Below, in pieces: positions 32,156-44,499 of a DNA stretch of 64,000 bases. Below the pieces are notes generated by a model. That model was not told where the DNA came from and did no database searches. It saw nothing but the letters and a program-made list of their open reading frames with translations. Origin of the DNA: Muscardinus avellanarius (taxonomy: Eukaryota; Chordata; Mammalia; Rodentia; Gliridae); assembly GCA_963383645.1 (NCBI GenBank), contig OY726559.1, positions 107,780,735-107,844,734 on the forward strand. The letters are read 5' to 3'. Both the position numbers and the translations under genes were made by a program. Position 1 is the first letter of the stretch, and the number at the start of each line of letters is the position of its first letter.

Positions 32156-32431
32156 TGTTTCATATTATCTATGTTGTATTCTAGTACTTAAAATAATGAA
32201 TTTACTTTGATCAAAGAGTCTTAGGGAATGTATAAAGACTCTTCGACTGGGACCAGATAGTTACCATTAAGCAACCTTAATATTTTGTTGGCTCTCTCAC
32301 AACCACCTAGGAAAACAGGTCCTTCCGAAACTTAACTCTGCTGGAAAACTCCTACAATCAGAGCATCACTGTTTAAGTTTCTGAGGGAAAGGTGCTTTAT
32401 TAAATAGTAGAAAGATCGTGGACTTCGGATT

Positions 32432-32668
32432 TATTTATTCATTTATTTAGTGGTATTGAAGGATTAAACTCGAGGTGGTGGAGTATCCTTCTTCTGGGAT
32501 ACACCCCAAGCCCTATTTTTAGGTTTTTTTTATTATTTTGAAACAGTCTCACTAGGTTGATGAGAGTCTCATTATTTGCAGAGCCGGTCCTGTAACTTGT
32601 GATCCTCCTGTCTCAACCTTCCAAGTACTGGGATTACAGGTATGTGCCACCACTTTCATCTCTGGACT
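32432..32668 (-). mobile_element. Diverged dimeric SINE, minus strand
   Basis: 'ggtattgaaggattaaactc' to 'gggattacaggtatgtgcca'. Confidence 0.75.
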
Positions 32669-32764
32669 TTGGACTTAAACAGACCTTTGTGGAAATCTTG
32701 ACTTCACTTACAATTTTTATAAAGGATTTAACCTGGTTAATTAATTTGACTCATCGCCTGAATT

Positions 32765-32985
32765 CTTTATTTTATTTTATTTTATTTTTTGTACTGGAGG
32801 TTGAACCCAGAGCATTCTACCTCTGCATTACACACTCAGCTCTATTTTATTTTTTTATTTTGAAACAGTATTTAGCTAAGTTGCCAAAGACCTTGCAAAA
32901 CTGCTGAGCCTGGTCTTGAAACTGCAAGCCTCCTGTCTCCGCCTCCCAAGTACCAGGATTATAATTGTGCTGCAAAATTACTGGC
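32765..32985 (-). mobile_element. Diverged dimeric SINE with (TTTTA)n tail
   Basis: (TTTTA)n, then 'gtactggaggttgaacccag' to 'cgcctcccaagtaccaggat'. It is the last of four minus-strand SINEs within 1.3 kb. Confidence 0.8.
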
Positions 32986-33299
32986 TTTTAATTTTAAACT
33001 GTAAATAACAATACCAACCTTTCATTATTGTGAAAAATAAAATTAAACAACATGAGAAAAGGACATGGCACCTCTCCGATACTGGGTTTGTGCTTCATGA
33101 ATAGTGGCTACTGTTGTGGCATTATCTCTTGTCATCTATAATGGCCCAACCACATGGGTGGACAGATTGCCAAGAACACAGATAGAGTTATCTTCATATT
33201 GCAATGGATACCTATACTAGGCTTGTACCTCAAAATTCTTAGAGTTCCACCTTACCCTATTTCTGCTACTTTATATGTAAGAAAAGCTTACATCCAAAT

Positions 33300-34300
33300 A
33301 CACCAGGAAACCACCAAGAACCTAAAGAGAAAGCCTACAGAACAGAAGAAGACATTTACCAGCCACCACTCAGATAGAAGGCTAATATCCAGAATATACA
33401 AAGAGCTCAAAAGACTCTACAACTAGCAAAACAATCCAATCAAGAAATTGGCAACTGAATTGAATAGACACTTCACAAAAGAAGATATACAAATGGCCAA
33501 TAGATACATGAAAAGATGTTCTACATCATTAGCCATCAGGGAGGTGCAAATCAAAACTATGCTGAGATCCCATCTAACCCCAGTCAGAGTGGCAAGCATA
33601 AAGAAATCAAATAACAACAAATGCTGGTGAGGATGTGGGGAAAGAGGAACTGTTGGTGGGAGTGCAGACTAGTTCAGCCACTATGGAGATCTGTGTGGAG
33701 ATTCCTTAGAAAACTGGGAATAGATATACCATATGATCCAGGTATACCTCTTCTGGGTATCTGTCCAAAAAAGGTTGAAATCAGAGAACTAAAATAACAT
33801 ATACATACCCATGTTCATAGGAGCAAATTCGTATATGGAACCAACCTAGGTCTCCATCAACAGATGAATGGATTGCAAAATTATGGGAAACATACACAAT
33901 AGAATTCTATTCAGCTATAAAAAGAACAAAATCATGTCACTGGCAAGAAGAGGGAAAGACCTAAAGAACATTATATTAAGTGAGATCAGGCAAGCATAGA
34001 AAGAGAAGGGACTTGTGTTTTCTCTAATATGCTCAAACTAGGGAGTATTAGGGATACCAGAGAGACTCCAGACAATGGAGGAGAAACACACCAAAGCTAG
34101 AATGGAAGGACAGGAGAGGAAGAAGCCTGAGATTGATTAATGAAGGCGCTACATCCACATTTGTGTAAAATATAAATTTATCATGGTTAACCTGGACACT
34201 CATTGTTAGGAGCAGAAGAGAGAAGTCTGGGGGAGGGTACCAAGCATAGTCTGAATGTATACCATTCTCAATATGTTCGACACCAAAATAAGAAAATAAA
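33300..34300 (+). mobile_element. L1 3' part: end of ORF2 and 3'UTR, 5'-truncated
   Basis: ORF2 C-terminal codons are visible at 33340-33630 ('RRLISRIYKELKRLYN' near 33379, then '[13 protein letters not shown]'), broken by a stop at 33424. Next come 'gtgaggatgtggggaaagag' (33628), 'caacagatgaatggattgca' (33858) and the 3'UTR with 'tctgggggagggtacc' near 34227. The ORF2 end belongs to the C-terminal region downstream of the reverse transcriptase. It is the clearest L1 3' end in the window. Confidence 0.85.
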
Positions 34301-34784
34301 TTAAAAAACACAAATCTACTAAACATCCTCACAAAAGAGCAAGCTCCTTCAGGAATCTCGACTTTCTTCTGAATTTTCACTTCTATTCATTTCTGCACAA
34401 TTCCTGGTATAAGGCTCCACTGGCAAGATGACACACAGTGGAACTGGATAAGTGGAGAAGAGGAAACAAAATGATTAAAGAAAATGGCGGGGAGGAGAGC
34501 TGGGTGAGTTGCTGACTTAGATCAGACTGAAAAGGAGACATTGTAGAAGTCTAGAGAATCAAAGTTCTATCCTGTGGACACCTTCTTTCGTTAGAAGACA
34601 GCTATCTCAGGCGGGGAAGAAGCAAGATTAGACAAAAGGAATAAATGTGTCAACTTCCATGATGGATTTTATGATTACAGAACTCATTACCCCACAAGAG
34701 CTGATGGAAGCTGAAACTATAAATGGCTGTGGAGTTGAGAGAAAAACACATAGAAGACCAGCCTAGTGTAGGGTCCATTAAAAT
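34301..34784. other. Low-copy DNA, nothing recognised
   Basis: No gene or repeat was supported. Confidence 0.4.
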
Positions 34785-34787
34785 AAA

Positions 34788-35003
34788 GTAGAAGCCGATT
34801 GTAGTGGTTCATGCCTGTAATCTCAGTATTTGGGAGGCTGAGATAGGAGGATTTCAGGTTTACGGCCAGCCTCAGCAACTTAACAAGATCTTCAGCAACC
34901 TAGTAAGACCCTGTTTCAAAGTAAAAGATTCAAAAATAGCCTGGAAATAAAACTCAGGAGTAGAATTCCCAATGGGTTCATTCAATTCTCAGTACCAAAG
35001 TAA
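34788..35003 (+). mobile_element. Diverged dimeric SINE
   Basis: 'gccgattgtagtggttcatg' to 'ttcaattctcagtaccaaag'. Confidence 0.8.
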
Positions 35004-35655
35004 ATTAGAATATTTGAAGTGTAGTAGCAACAGCCAATAATCATTTACTGACTATCCCGAGTGCCAGGACGGCTAAGTGCACCTGGACCAGGAAAAAAGC
35101 AAAGGCCTCGGTCCCAGGCCTGAAGGATTCCACAAACCAGGAGAGGTAAAACGTGCCACCATTGGTGACAGGACAGGTCAGAATCTACCCTGGAGTAATG
35201 AAGTGCTACAGAAAAGAAAAGAGGAGGTAGATAAGCCTGTGGATGAAGGCTTGGAGGAAAACTTCAAATGCACATTGAGGTAGGGGAAGAATTTGAGCAG
35301 TAGAAATTAGAGTCCATGCCATTGAGAGGGGATGTGGGCCCAGAAGAGAAAAGTTGAACCAGATTTGACATGTGTTATAACAGGGCTCCAGGCCCTTGTT
35401 GGCTGCTCTGCCCAACAATCCCTCCCTACCCCCGCCAAACTTTGTGAGTGCAGGGAAAAAGAAGTAGTGGAAATGTTGAAACAGAGATAAAAGATGAATG
35501 AGAAAAAGATTGCATATTTATCAAATAATATGAGGAGGGAGTTCAAAGATGAAGAAGACAGTGAAGTCTTCAGGATCCCAGAAGTCTCTGGGTCTATTTT
35601 ATATCTAACTTATCTGGGAGAAGTTTATACCCTCCCAACACACTCCTGTTTCTCC
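35004..35655. other. Low-copy DNA, no gene seen
   Basis: Short overlapping frames on both strands lack motifs. Confidence 0.4.
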
Positions 35656-35710
<55 letters not shown>

Positions 35711-35770
35711 CTCTTTCTTTTCTTTCTTTCTTTCTTTCTCTCTTTCTTTCTTTCTTTCTTTCTCTCTTTC

Positions 35771-35820
<50 letters not shown>
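35656..35820 (+). repeat. (CTTT)n microsatellite
   Basis: About 165 bp of CTTT with occasional CTCT and TCCT variants abuts the tail side of the next SINE, so it probably grew from its poly(A) tail. Frames through it encode SF or KE repeats. Confidence 0.95.
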
Positions 35821-36000
35821 GGTATTGGGGATTGAACTCAAGGGCATTCTGTCTCTGAGCTATACTCCCAGTCCATTTTTTTTTTTAATTTTGAAACAGG
35901 GCTTCAAAATGGGTTCCTGAAGCTAGTCTCAAAATTACAATCCTCTTCGTATCCACCTCAAACATACTGGGATTACAAAAATGTGACACCATGCCAGGCT
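35821..36000 (-). mobile_element. Diverged dimeric SINE, minus strand
   Basis: 'ggtattggggattgaactca' to 'gacaccatgccaggct'. The tail side is replaced by the (CTTT)n tract. Confidence 0.82.
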
Positions 36001-37503
36001 ATACACTCCTATTTCTGAAAATCCTAATATATGGCCACACAAAGAGGAAGAATCATAGTATGTAACTTGCAAACTGGACAAAGATTACCAACATTATAAA
36101 GCTTATGTTGGCAGACAGGGTCCAAGGGCTAAACAAGAACTGAAAACTCAACAGTCCATATCTACTGTCCAATCCTAGAAAGAAGTCATGGTGCAATAAG
36201 AAATGGGTCACATAAGATCTTCAGGCTCTTTGTGGGAAAGAGCTAAATTCACCTCCAACGCCACATTTAGCTTCTCAGACAATTTCCCAGTTGTCTCTCA
36301 TCTGATTCTCAATCCTTTACCATCTAAAAACCATTTTCACATACGTCACTTTAAAGCATATAGAGGACTACAGAAAGTTTATAGAAAATAGTTTGGAAAA
36401 CTTTCATTGTAAATCTGGAAACCAAGTTTTAAAGCACATACTATCTAAGCAGCTGCCCTTTATATCCCTGGGGTAAAATCTATACATGGGTCAAGTCATT
36501 TTGCCCCAAACACCCAACAAGAATGAACTTTCCCAAGAAATCTCTGAACATGTGATGTGTTTTTGTATTCTGGAAGAAGTCTGCTTCTGAGAGTCCACAT
36601 CTGGCCTGTTGGTAAAAGATGAATTTGTTTGGCAATTATGTATGATACCCTGTCAAATGTTTTGGCACTGAGTAAAAAAGACATAAAATATGTCTGCCCA
36701 TGCTTCTTCATGAGAGGCTGAGTTATTACCCATCAAAGTGTTGCTATGAAAGCATTGGCAGCAAAGAATAAAAATTGTAGGCCCGGAGTATCAGGACTAA
36801 GCAGGAGAGTTCACGCCTGGTATGAAAAGGTTATTCATCTACTATGAAACAATTAGCAGTTAAATTATACATGATACCATGGGAAAACTCTGAAATTAAA
36901 ACAGGCAGGTCTGACCACAGCTTTCATACACAGACACATCAAGAAACTGTATTTTATTCCTCAGTGGAAGGATAAAAGGGTTCCTTTCGGGATCATTTTT
37001 CTAATTTCTGACTTTTCTTTGCCCAAGCTTGTCCACCAGGACAGTGGTTTGTCCAAGCATAGTCTTAATCATTAGTATCTTTCGCACTTAGAGCCTACAG
37101 ATCTTCTTACTCTGGGATACCTGCTCACAGCCTTTCCGAGAGTATGAGAGTCTTTCCTTCTGCTGGCTCCCTTGCAACAACTAAGGCAGAGTAATTAAGA
37201 AGCTCTGGGACTGACCCAGTCTTAGCATTAAAAGTTCCCTGTCCCAGGAAACCCCTCATCACAGGCAGAACAGTAACAGAACATGTCAAGTGTCAGTTAT
37301 CACAGAGAGGACACAGCAGGATTGGGGGAATTCAAGTGGTAAATGGAACAGTGCAATACGCAAGTAAATGTATGTCATGCTCATAGAAAGTACATGTCAC
37401 ATAGTAAGAGCTTGATACATGATGATTGGCTATTATTAAAAGAGCTAGCTGGCCAGAGCTCAGGATCACTACTAATGATTCCATATGTTTAAGAACATGA
37501 GAA
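36001..37503. other. 1.5 kb of low-copy DNA, no gene seen
   Basis: Frames of 60-71 residues lack motifs. No repeat was recognised. Confidence 0.4.
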
Positions 37504-37690
37504 GGATTGGGTGGAGTGGCACACACCTGTAATCCCAGTACTTAGGACGCTGAGACAGTAGGATCACATATTCAAGGCCAGTCTCAGCAACATAGCAAGA
37601 TACTGTTTCAAAGTAAATAAATAGGGCTGTGAGTCTATCTCAGAGGTAGAATGCACCTAGGTTCAATCCCCAGTACCAAAAAAAATAACA
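37504..37690 (+). mobile_element. Diverged dimeric SINE
   Basis: 'gattgggtggagtggcacac' to 'ggttcaatccccagtaccaa', with an A-rich tail. Confidence 0.83.
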
Positions 37691-37934
37691 ATATGAGAAA
37701 ATATGAGGGGAATATGAGAAGAATATTAGGTCAAAGACTAAACATAATGGTCTTAACTAATCTAAAAAAAGAACAAAATAATGCTTTCATTGATTTCTAA
37801 CAAAATTCTAAAGAAGATGTGTGAACCAGATTGTTATGAGGATTCAGGAAGAATAAAATCACTAGAAGCCAGTGCATAATGCACAAAGTATAAACCTTAG
37901 CTGTAAACTTTGGGTACTAAACTTAAGAGCACTG

Positions 37935-38515
37935 TCCTAAATAGCCTTCTGTTACTATAACAAATGCCTAATATATGAGACTTAGGAAAAGAAGAGACGT
38001 ATTTTAGCTCATAGTTTAGGAGGTTCTGGTGATGACTGGCCCTGTTGCTTTTGGGCCATGATGAAGCAGCACATCATGGTGGGAGCACGTGGTCGAACAA
38101 AACTGCTCAGCTCCTAATGACCCAGGAAGCAAGAGAGGACAAGGGCGAGGATGGAGTCTCCAACTCTCCCACCCAAGAGTTCTAAAGACCCCTCACTGGT
38201 CCCCACCTCTTAAAGGTTCTACTACCTCTAAATGGTGCCACAGGAAGGAAGGAAGGAAAGAAGGAAGGAAGGAAGGGAGGAAGGAAGAAAGGAAGGAAGG
38301 AAGGCCCTGTCATGCTGACATAGTAGCACACATCTGTAACCTGTAATCTCAGTACTTGGGAGACTAAGACACAGGTTTGAGGAAGAAGGAGAGCCCTCAT
38401 GACCTAATCACCAACCAAAATCCCCATCTCTAAATATTATCCTATTGAAGATTAGATCTCAATATATAACTTTGGAATGGGGCAGTGACATTTAGACCAT
38501 AGTTCAGAGTAAAGC
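37935..38515 (+). repeat. Old LTR-type repeat, interrupted
   Basis: 'ccttctgttactataacaaa' and 'gcagcacatcatggtgggag' match the family seen at 8620 and 14490. The end, 'ccccatctctaaatattatc' and 'gggcagtgacatttagacca', lies right of a (GGAA)n tract and a SINE fragment (38243-38390). Confidence 0.5.
38243..38385 (+). repeat. (GGAA)n tract plus SINE left-half fragment
   Basis: (GGAA)n at 38243-38303 is followed by 'tgctgacatagtagcacaca' to 'acttgggagactaagacaca', the B1-like half only. Confidence 0.7.
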
Positions 38516-38559
38516 AGATTCCTCTGCACAATGCAGATGGACCTCAGCCACATCCAACC

Positions 38560-38746
38560 CATTAAAGATTGAATATAACAAAAGACTTAGTAAAGATTTC
38601 TGTCTCTTTTCATGAGACATGAGCCTTCTCCTTCCTTCAGACTCAGAGCTGGAACTTAACACCATCAGCTCCCCTGTGTCTCAGAAACTGTACCACCAGC
38701 CCTCCTAAGTATGGACCTCTCACCTCCATAATCCTTTGAGCCAATT

Positions 38747-38819
<73 letters not shown>

Positions 38820-38858
38820 TCTCTCTCTCCTCTCTCTCACTCTCTTTCTCTATACATG

Positions 38859-38897
<39 letters not shown>

Positions 38898-39045
38898 ACA
38901 TGTATATATACCTGTACATACGTATCTTTTTGTACATATGTACATGTATATTCTATAGAGAGAGAGAAAGAGAATATGTATTTTTATATTTACTTACACA
39001 TATAAATCCTTTTGGGTCTGTTCTTCTGGAGAACCCTAGCATCAC
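38560..39045 (+). repeat. Old mammal-wide repeat with (CT)n expansion
   Basis: 'agactcagagctggaactta', 'ataatcctttgagccaattc', then 'ctgttcttctggagaaccct' are the 3' part of the family also seen at 17488. Between them lie (CT)n at 38751-38843, (TA)n/(TG)n at 38865-38897, and further TA/CA-rich DNA to about 39003. Confidence 0.6.
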
Positions 39046-39054
39046 CCCTACCCA

Positions 39055-39610
39055 TTTCACTAGGAATACTAATTCCGAATTCCTTGAGATGACCTACAAG
39101 CCCTGCAAAATCCAACCACCACCCATTCGCCCATTCTTGCCTTCTTCAATTGACTTTTCTGCCACTCCCACTTCCTCACATATATCAGACACCTGGCCTT
39201 CTATCACTTCCTTGGCTTGTAAAATTCCTTCTAGAACCTCTGAGATCAGTGTTCACTCAACACGAGGAAAAAGAGCTCTTCCCCAGCTTTACACATGATT
39301 AGTCTCATTTCAAATCTCAGGTTAAATGTCTCTTCACAGAGAAGCCTTCTCTGACCATCACTGCCACATAGAAAAAAATGGCCTTTCATTGTTCTGTGTA
39401 GCTGTGCCCTATTTGTTAGCCTTCTACTATCACAACTTGTAATTGCCTTTATTTAGCTTATTTGTGTAACGTCCCAATAAGATCTCAAGCAAGAGAGAAG
39501 CAGAGACCATGTTTGTTTTGATAAATAAAACATTCCCAGTACTGTGAGATGTTTGCCTTATTATAAGGGATGCTTAAATATTTGATGAATAAATGCATTA
39601 ATGAAAAAAG
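39055..39610 (+). mobile_element. LINE-2 3' end
   Basis: 'tcacagagaagccttctctg' followed by 'accatcactgccacatag' is a standard L2 3' segment. The terminal 'tgcttaaatatttgatgaat' also fits. It is an ancient element. Confidence 0.65.
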
Positions 39611-40724
39611 AGATTCATAGTCAAGCAAACAATCATATAAAAAGACCTTCCAACTGTGCATTTTTTGTTTTATAATGATTTCATGTATGTTTTGCTTTTT
39701 TCCTTTTCCAGAAAAGAATGCTATCATATAAATATTTCATCCTCCTAGTACAGTTTCAGGATGCTAAAAAGACACTGTTCATGAGGCATCTCTGAAGTCC
39801 CGGCATAGTCAGAAGCCTTTTGCTTCTCTGAAGACTAGCCCTGAACGCACTATTTAAATTGAGATTTCTGTCCACTCTGACCTTGCACAGTGCTCAACCA
39901 AACCCACAAGTGGTGTTAACTAAATTGTCCACCAGTGAAATGTACTGGACTTAATAAAATAACCATGGATCAGGACAACTATAAATGCAACCAAAAATCA
40001 ATGACTTGCAGCATCAGAGGAAGGTGTGTTGGGAGTGGGTAAAGCCTACATCAGTAACACTGCAGAAGAAAGGCCCCATGTGCCAGGCTCCATTTACCTC
40101 GTCTCTAGGTTTCTCCTCTCAACAAAGGCTACACAAGAGTTTTTGGTCAGGAGCCAGAAGGGCTGATGAGACTTCCACACCCACTCACTCCTTCCCAAGC
40201 CCAGGTCCCTGGCTGAGGTGCTAATGAGCAGTAAAAAGGCCAAGAAGGTGAAGAGAAAGAGGGGAAAGAGAGCCTGGATTATGCATGACCTGTATAATCA
40301 GCCCCTGAAGACATGGCTTAACTAGATGTGCAGAATTCCCTTTCCACCCAAGAGCATGTGAGAAATTCAGAGGAGATGCCGAAGGACCAAGGGTTGAAAC
40401 ATGGCCTTGTTATAAGTGTACAAATATTGACGCAACATCCATAAAATATGCCCTGGGAGGGAATGAGTTCCGAGTGCCTGTCACTGGGGCTTTCTGTGTG
40501 TGAGATTTTTTACAACTCATCCGGTCACAAAAACTAGTATGATATGTGTTGTCTAAGGTTTCTGGAAACAATTTTCCTTCAAATACTCCCATAGCTTTCT
40601 TCTCTGGTCTTCCTCTTCAGAGGAATAGTTTGGCAAAATTTGGGAAGAGATATACAGATTTGAGTCATGAACTGGACTTGGCCTACGACTGATACACAAG
40701 ATTTTATGAGAGTCATGCAGATTA
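39611..40724. other. Low-copy DNA, no gene seen
   Basis: No repeat or gene was recognised. Short frames lack motifs. Confidence 0.4.
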
Positions 40725-40858
40725 AACTCTAGGTCCTACCAGGCATATTCCACTACTTGGGAGGCTAAGACAGGAGAATCACAGGTTCAAGGACAGCCTG
40801 AACAAGTAGTGAGACTCTCATCAACCTAGGACGACCTTGTTTCTAAATAAAAAATAAG
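40725..40858 (+). mobile_element. SINE left half, diverged
   Basis: 'ctacttgggaggctaagaca' to 'aacctaggacgaccttgttt'; the right half is missing. Confidence 0.7.
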
Positions 40859-40862
40859 TGTA

Positions 40863-41090
40863 TGAAGCCAGATATGGTGGCACACACTTGTAATTCCAGC
40901 ATTTGGGAGGCTGAGACAAGAAGATTGGGGTTCATGGATAGCTTCAGCTACTTAGTGAGATCCTTTGCAACTCAGTGAGACCCTGTTTCAAAATAAAAAG
41001 AATAAAAAATAGGGCTGGGGATGTAGCTTGGAGGTAGAATGCAGGAAGGAATGAAGGAAGGAAGAAAGGAAGGAAGGAGAGAGTATGGAG
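40863..41090 (+). mobile_element. Dimeric SINE whose tail became (GGAA)n
   Basis: 'gaagccagatatggtggcac' to 'tagcttggaggtagaatgc', then (GGAA)n-type repeats from 41041 replace the end of the right half. Confidence 0.85.
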
Positions 41091-41473
41091 AGAACATTCC
41101 AGAAGCTACACTTTCAGAGCAGTGGAAATAAATATTGAGCTTTAAAACAGCCTTGGAAATGAAAATTGTCATCTACAACTCTTTTACTATGAGCCTCTAT
41201 TATAGACCCAGATGAGTTTTCTGGGAAAATCCTGGGAGGCTGTGGACTTACACAGTGTGGGGTACCTCTTGATTGGGTAGAAACCCTAGAGTGAATTTCC
41301 AGAGATGATTAAGTCAAAGGGATTGCACTCTAAGGAAAAGTAAATACACATATACACACATGTTCGAACATCAGCAGAGATCACAAAACCAATTGAAAAC
41401 AAAATTTCTGTTTGAAAACTACTTGTGATAGGAAAAATATCATGATGCTTCTGAATAAAATACATTGACTTAA
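41091..41473. other. Low-copy DNA, nothing recognised
   Basis: No gene or repeat was supported. Confidence 0.4.
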
Positions 41474-41695
41474 GCCGGGCGTGGTGGCACATGCTTGTAA
41501 TCCCAGCATTTGGGAGGCTGAGACAGGAGGATCTGGGTTCATGGACATCCTCAGCTACTTAGTGAGGCCCTTTGCAACTCAGTGAGACCTTGTTTCAAAA
41601 ATAAAGAATAAAAAATAGGGCTGGGGGGTGTAACTTGGAGGTAGAATGCCCTTGAGTTCCATCCCTAGCACCACATACACACACTAAAAAAAATA
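41474..41695 (+). mobile_element. Dimeric SINE, well preserved
   Basis: 'gccgggcgtggtggcacatg' to 'ttccatccctagcaccacat', with an A-rich tail. Confidence 0.9.
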
Positions 41696-41702
41696 AGTTA
41701 AC

Positions 41703-42045
41703 TTGCCAGCTGTGATGGCACAGGTCTGTAATTACAGTACTTGGGAGACTGAGACAGAAGGATCAAAGGGTTGAGACCAGTCTCGGCAATTTAGTGAGAC
41801 ACTGGAGACACTGTTCCAAAATTAAATAAGTAAACAAATAAATAAATAAAATACTTGGACTTGGGATGTAGTTCAGAGGTAGAATGCCCTTTGGTTCAAT
41901 CCCTAATATCCCCTCAAAATATACATTTAAGCATACACATAAAATATATATAAGTATATATGCATACATACATGTACATATATACACACACATATATACA
42001 TACATATATATGTGCTTGGGCACACACACACACACACACAAATCT
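41703..42045 (+). mobile_element. Diverged dimeric SINE plus (TA)n/(CA)n tract
   Basis: The SINE at 41703-41925 ('ccagctgtgatggcacaggt' to 'gttcaatccctaatatcccc') is followed by about 100 bp of ATAC/CATA and (CA)n microsatellite. Confidence 0.8.
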
Positions 42046-42237
42046 ACTTTCATAAAATCACTGATGCCAAGGATCAGGACCTAACTCAAAAAGGTAAAAA
42101 TATCATCATAGTTTTTGTGTTATGTTGTAAAAGGAAGAAATCAAGACAGTGAGCCACAGCGATCAGGCAATGTGCTTCAAAACTCTTTATATTTCACACA
42201 TTACTTGGCCCCATGTCTGTGAACAGACATTTCTTTT

Positions 42238-42335
42238 ATATGCTGGGGCTTGAACTTAAGGGCATTCTACCTCTGAGCTACACCCCCAGTCCTATTTTAT
42301 TTTTTACTTTCGTTTATTTTTTATTTTTATTTCCC
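42238..42335 (-). mobile_element. SINE right-half fragment, minus strand
   Basis: 'gctggggcttgaacttaagg' to 'ctacacccccagtcctattt'; the B1-like half is absent. Confidence 0.75.
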
Positions 42336-42673
42336 TTGCATCCTGGAAACAGTGACATCATTGTCCAAGCCTCGGGTGTCTGTACAGTGCCAAACACCTT
42401 GGTCTGAAACCGGGGCAGGAAGTTACAGCCCACACTCTGGAAAAATGTTCCAAAGCTGAGACTTGATGACCAGAGAGCCTGCAAGGAATGAAGAAAACCA
42501 AGACTCAGCCTGTCTAGGCGGCCAAATGTGCCTGCATGTACATGCTGGGGACTTTCAGTCAAGCCAAATACAGAAATCAAAACTGATTTAGATAAACCAT
42601 ATCCAAATTTTCTTATCATGAGTAGAATTTTTCCCTGTGAAAATCTTCAGAATAAGATTATTATGTATTTTTT
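42336..42673. other. Low-copy DNA, nothing recognised
   Basis: A 101-residue minus-strand frame spans 42314-42619. It has no domain I recognise and partly overlaps the SINE fragment. Confidence 0.35.
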
Positions 42674-43122
42674 GCAGTACTGGGGATGAAACCCAGGGGC
42701 ATTCTACCTCCAAGCTACACCCCCAGCCCTATTTTTTATTCTTTTTGTTTGTTTGGCTTGGTTTGGTTTGGTGTTTGTTTTTGGTTGGTTGGTTGGTTGG
42801 TTGGTTGGTTGGTTGGTTGGTTGGTGGTACTGGAGTTCCTGGAAACCCTTCTACCTCCGGGCTACACTCCCAGACCTAATTTATATTTTTATTTGGAAAC
42901 AGGATCTCTTAAGCCAGTGAGGCTGGCTTTGAACCTGCGCGATCCTCCTATCTCCACCTCCCAAGCGCGGGGATCACAAGCATGCGCCACCACGCCGGCT
43001 TATTCTTATTCTTTAAGTTGCAGAGGGCCTCCCTAAGTAGCTGAGGCTGTTGTCAGCTGTGATCCTCCTGTTTCAGCCTCCCAAGTACTGGGATTACAAA
43101 TGTGCACCACCAAGCTGGGTTG
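42674..43122 (-). mobile_element. Outer SINE, split at its linker by a second SINE
   Basis: The right half (42674-42740, 'gtactggggatgaaacccag') and left half (43013-43122, 'tgcagagggcctccctaagt' to 'gtgcaccaccaagctggg') are separated by another minus-strand SINE. 'ttattct' on the left and 'ttattctt' on the right of the inner element fit a duplication in the linker. Confidence 0.85.
42783..43004 (-). mobile_element. Inner SINE of the 'ctggcttaagagac' subtype with (TTGG)n tail
   Basis: 'ggtactggagttcctggaaa', 'gatctcttaagccagtgagg' and 'catgcgccaccacgccgg' mark the subtype. Its tail became a (TTGG)n tract at 42783-42826. Confidence 0.87.
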
Positions 43123-43139
43123 AAGATTATTTTCTATAT

Positions 43140-43270
43140 TTCATTCTTTGATCTTTTTTGATAATTTACTGGTGCATTGCAATTATACACCAAAGTGAAG
43201 TTTCATGTGTTAAAAACATCCATGCACACAGGTCTCTACATATTTTCTTCCACATAACTCCTTGCTCCTC
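43140..43270 (-). mobile_element. Short L1 3'UTR fragment
   Basis: 'actggtgcattgcaattata' and 'aaaacatccatgcacacagg' match the antisense L1 3' end seen at 22745, 49540 and 53955. Confidence 0.65.
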
Positions 43271-43659
43271 TTTTCTCCCCCACCACATGACTTAGTGAGA
43301 TTGGTAAGAATATATTCACGTATTGCCATGGTATTACTTGAACTGAACCAAGGAGATACATTTCCTCCTCTTGAGGGAACTCTCCGGATTCTTCCTCATG
43401 ATTTCTAAAGGTTTTCAGCAATGGGACAGGATAAACAATGTCTATTTCGGTGATTTGTGTACAGTTTGCTAATGTTGGAGATTCACAGCTCTTCTCTGGC
43501 CAAAAGTCTATAGTCACCTTACCGGTTGTTTACTACTAAATGAAATTATTTCAAGACCAATAAACCCTGAAATGCACTTCAAGTGCAGGTAATCTTTGGG
43601 AAGTATTTAAGTCTATACTACCTTTATGTCAAGTATAAGTCTCACCTTCAAGAGTCATT
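43271..43659. other. Low-copy DNA, nothing recognised
   Basis: No gene or repeat was supported. Confidence 0.4.
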
Positions 43660-44190
43660 GTGTGTCCCCAGCTGTACCACTGCTGGGCATTTATCCAAAT
43701 ACCAAGAATTAAAGTCAACATACAATAGTGATACAGGCATAGCAATGTTGACAGCAGTATCATTCACAATAGCAAAATTATGGAACCAAACTAGGGGTTT
43801 GCCCACAGATGAATAGCCAAAGAAAATATGGTTGTATATAAACAATGGAGTTTCACTTAGTCATAAAGGAGAACAAAATTATGTCATTTGCAGGAAAAGA
43901 TGAAACTGGAGAACATCATGCTAAGAGAGATTGGCCTCTCTCAGGAAGTCAAGGGTCATCTGTTTTCTCCCATATGTGGAAGCTAGAGAGAAAACAGAAA
44001 AGAAAAGAGACCTCAGGAAAATTAGAAGAGAGACTAGTAGAGTAGTGAAAGGGGATTAGAAGAGGTAGAAGAAGACAGAAAGTAAAGGGAGGGGGAAGGA
44101 AAAAGACCAAGTAAGGTTATGAGCATAGATGAATGGGTCACTATCTCATTGTGGGTTTTTTTGGTACAATTAAAATGTACCAATAAAAAA
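43660..44190 (+). mobile_element. L1 3' end, 5'-truncated
   Basis: 'ccagctgtaccactgctggg' to 'atgaatagccaaagaaaata' is ORF2 end. 'catatgtggaagctagagag' and 'agtaaagggagggggaagga' are 3'UTR. It ends near 'gtaccaataaaaaaataatt'. Confidence 0.8.
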
Positions 44191-44499
44191 ATAATTACTA
44201 TGTGCTAAAAGACCATGTGAAAATAGATAACATCATGGGTCTGGGGAGAAAAGTGACTTTTACTTTATTATAAATTTATTCTTTCTCATTCACTTCTTCA
44301 AAAAACATTAAATTATTACTCTAAGGCAGGCACTTATTCAGATAGATAAGTACCTTATATCTCTGTCTTTGTTTAAAATGTCATATTAGAGAATTTTCCT
44401 GTGAATTAAACCAGGAAATTTTTCTTATTATTATTCCCATCATTGTCCAAAGTACCCAGGGGCAAGGATTCAAAATGTCCTTCTCAATATTGCATAGTT
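44191..44499. other. Low-copy AT-rich DNA
   Basis: Nothing was recognised. Confidence 0.4.

Noticed and set aside
42314..42619. 101-residue minus-strand frame
   Set aside because: Partly SINE-derived, with no domain and no context.
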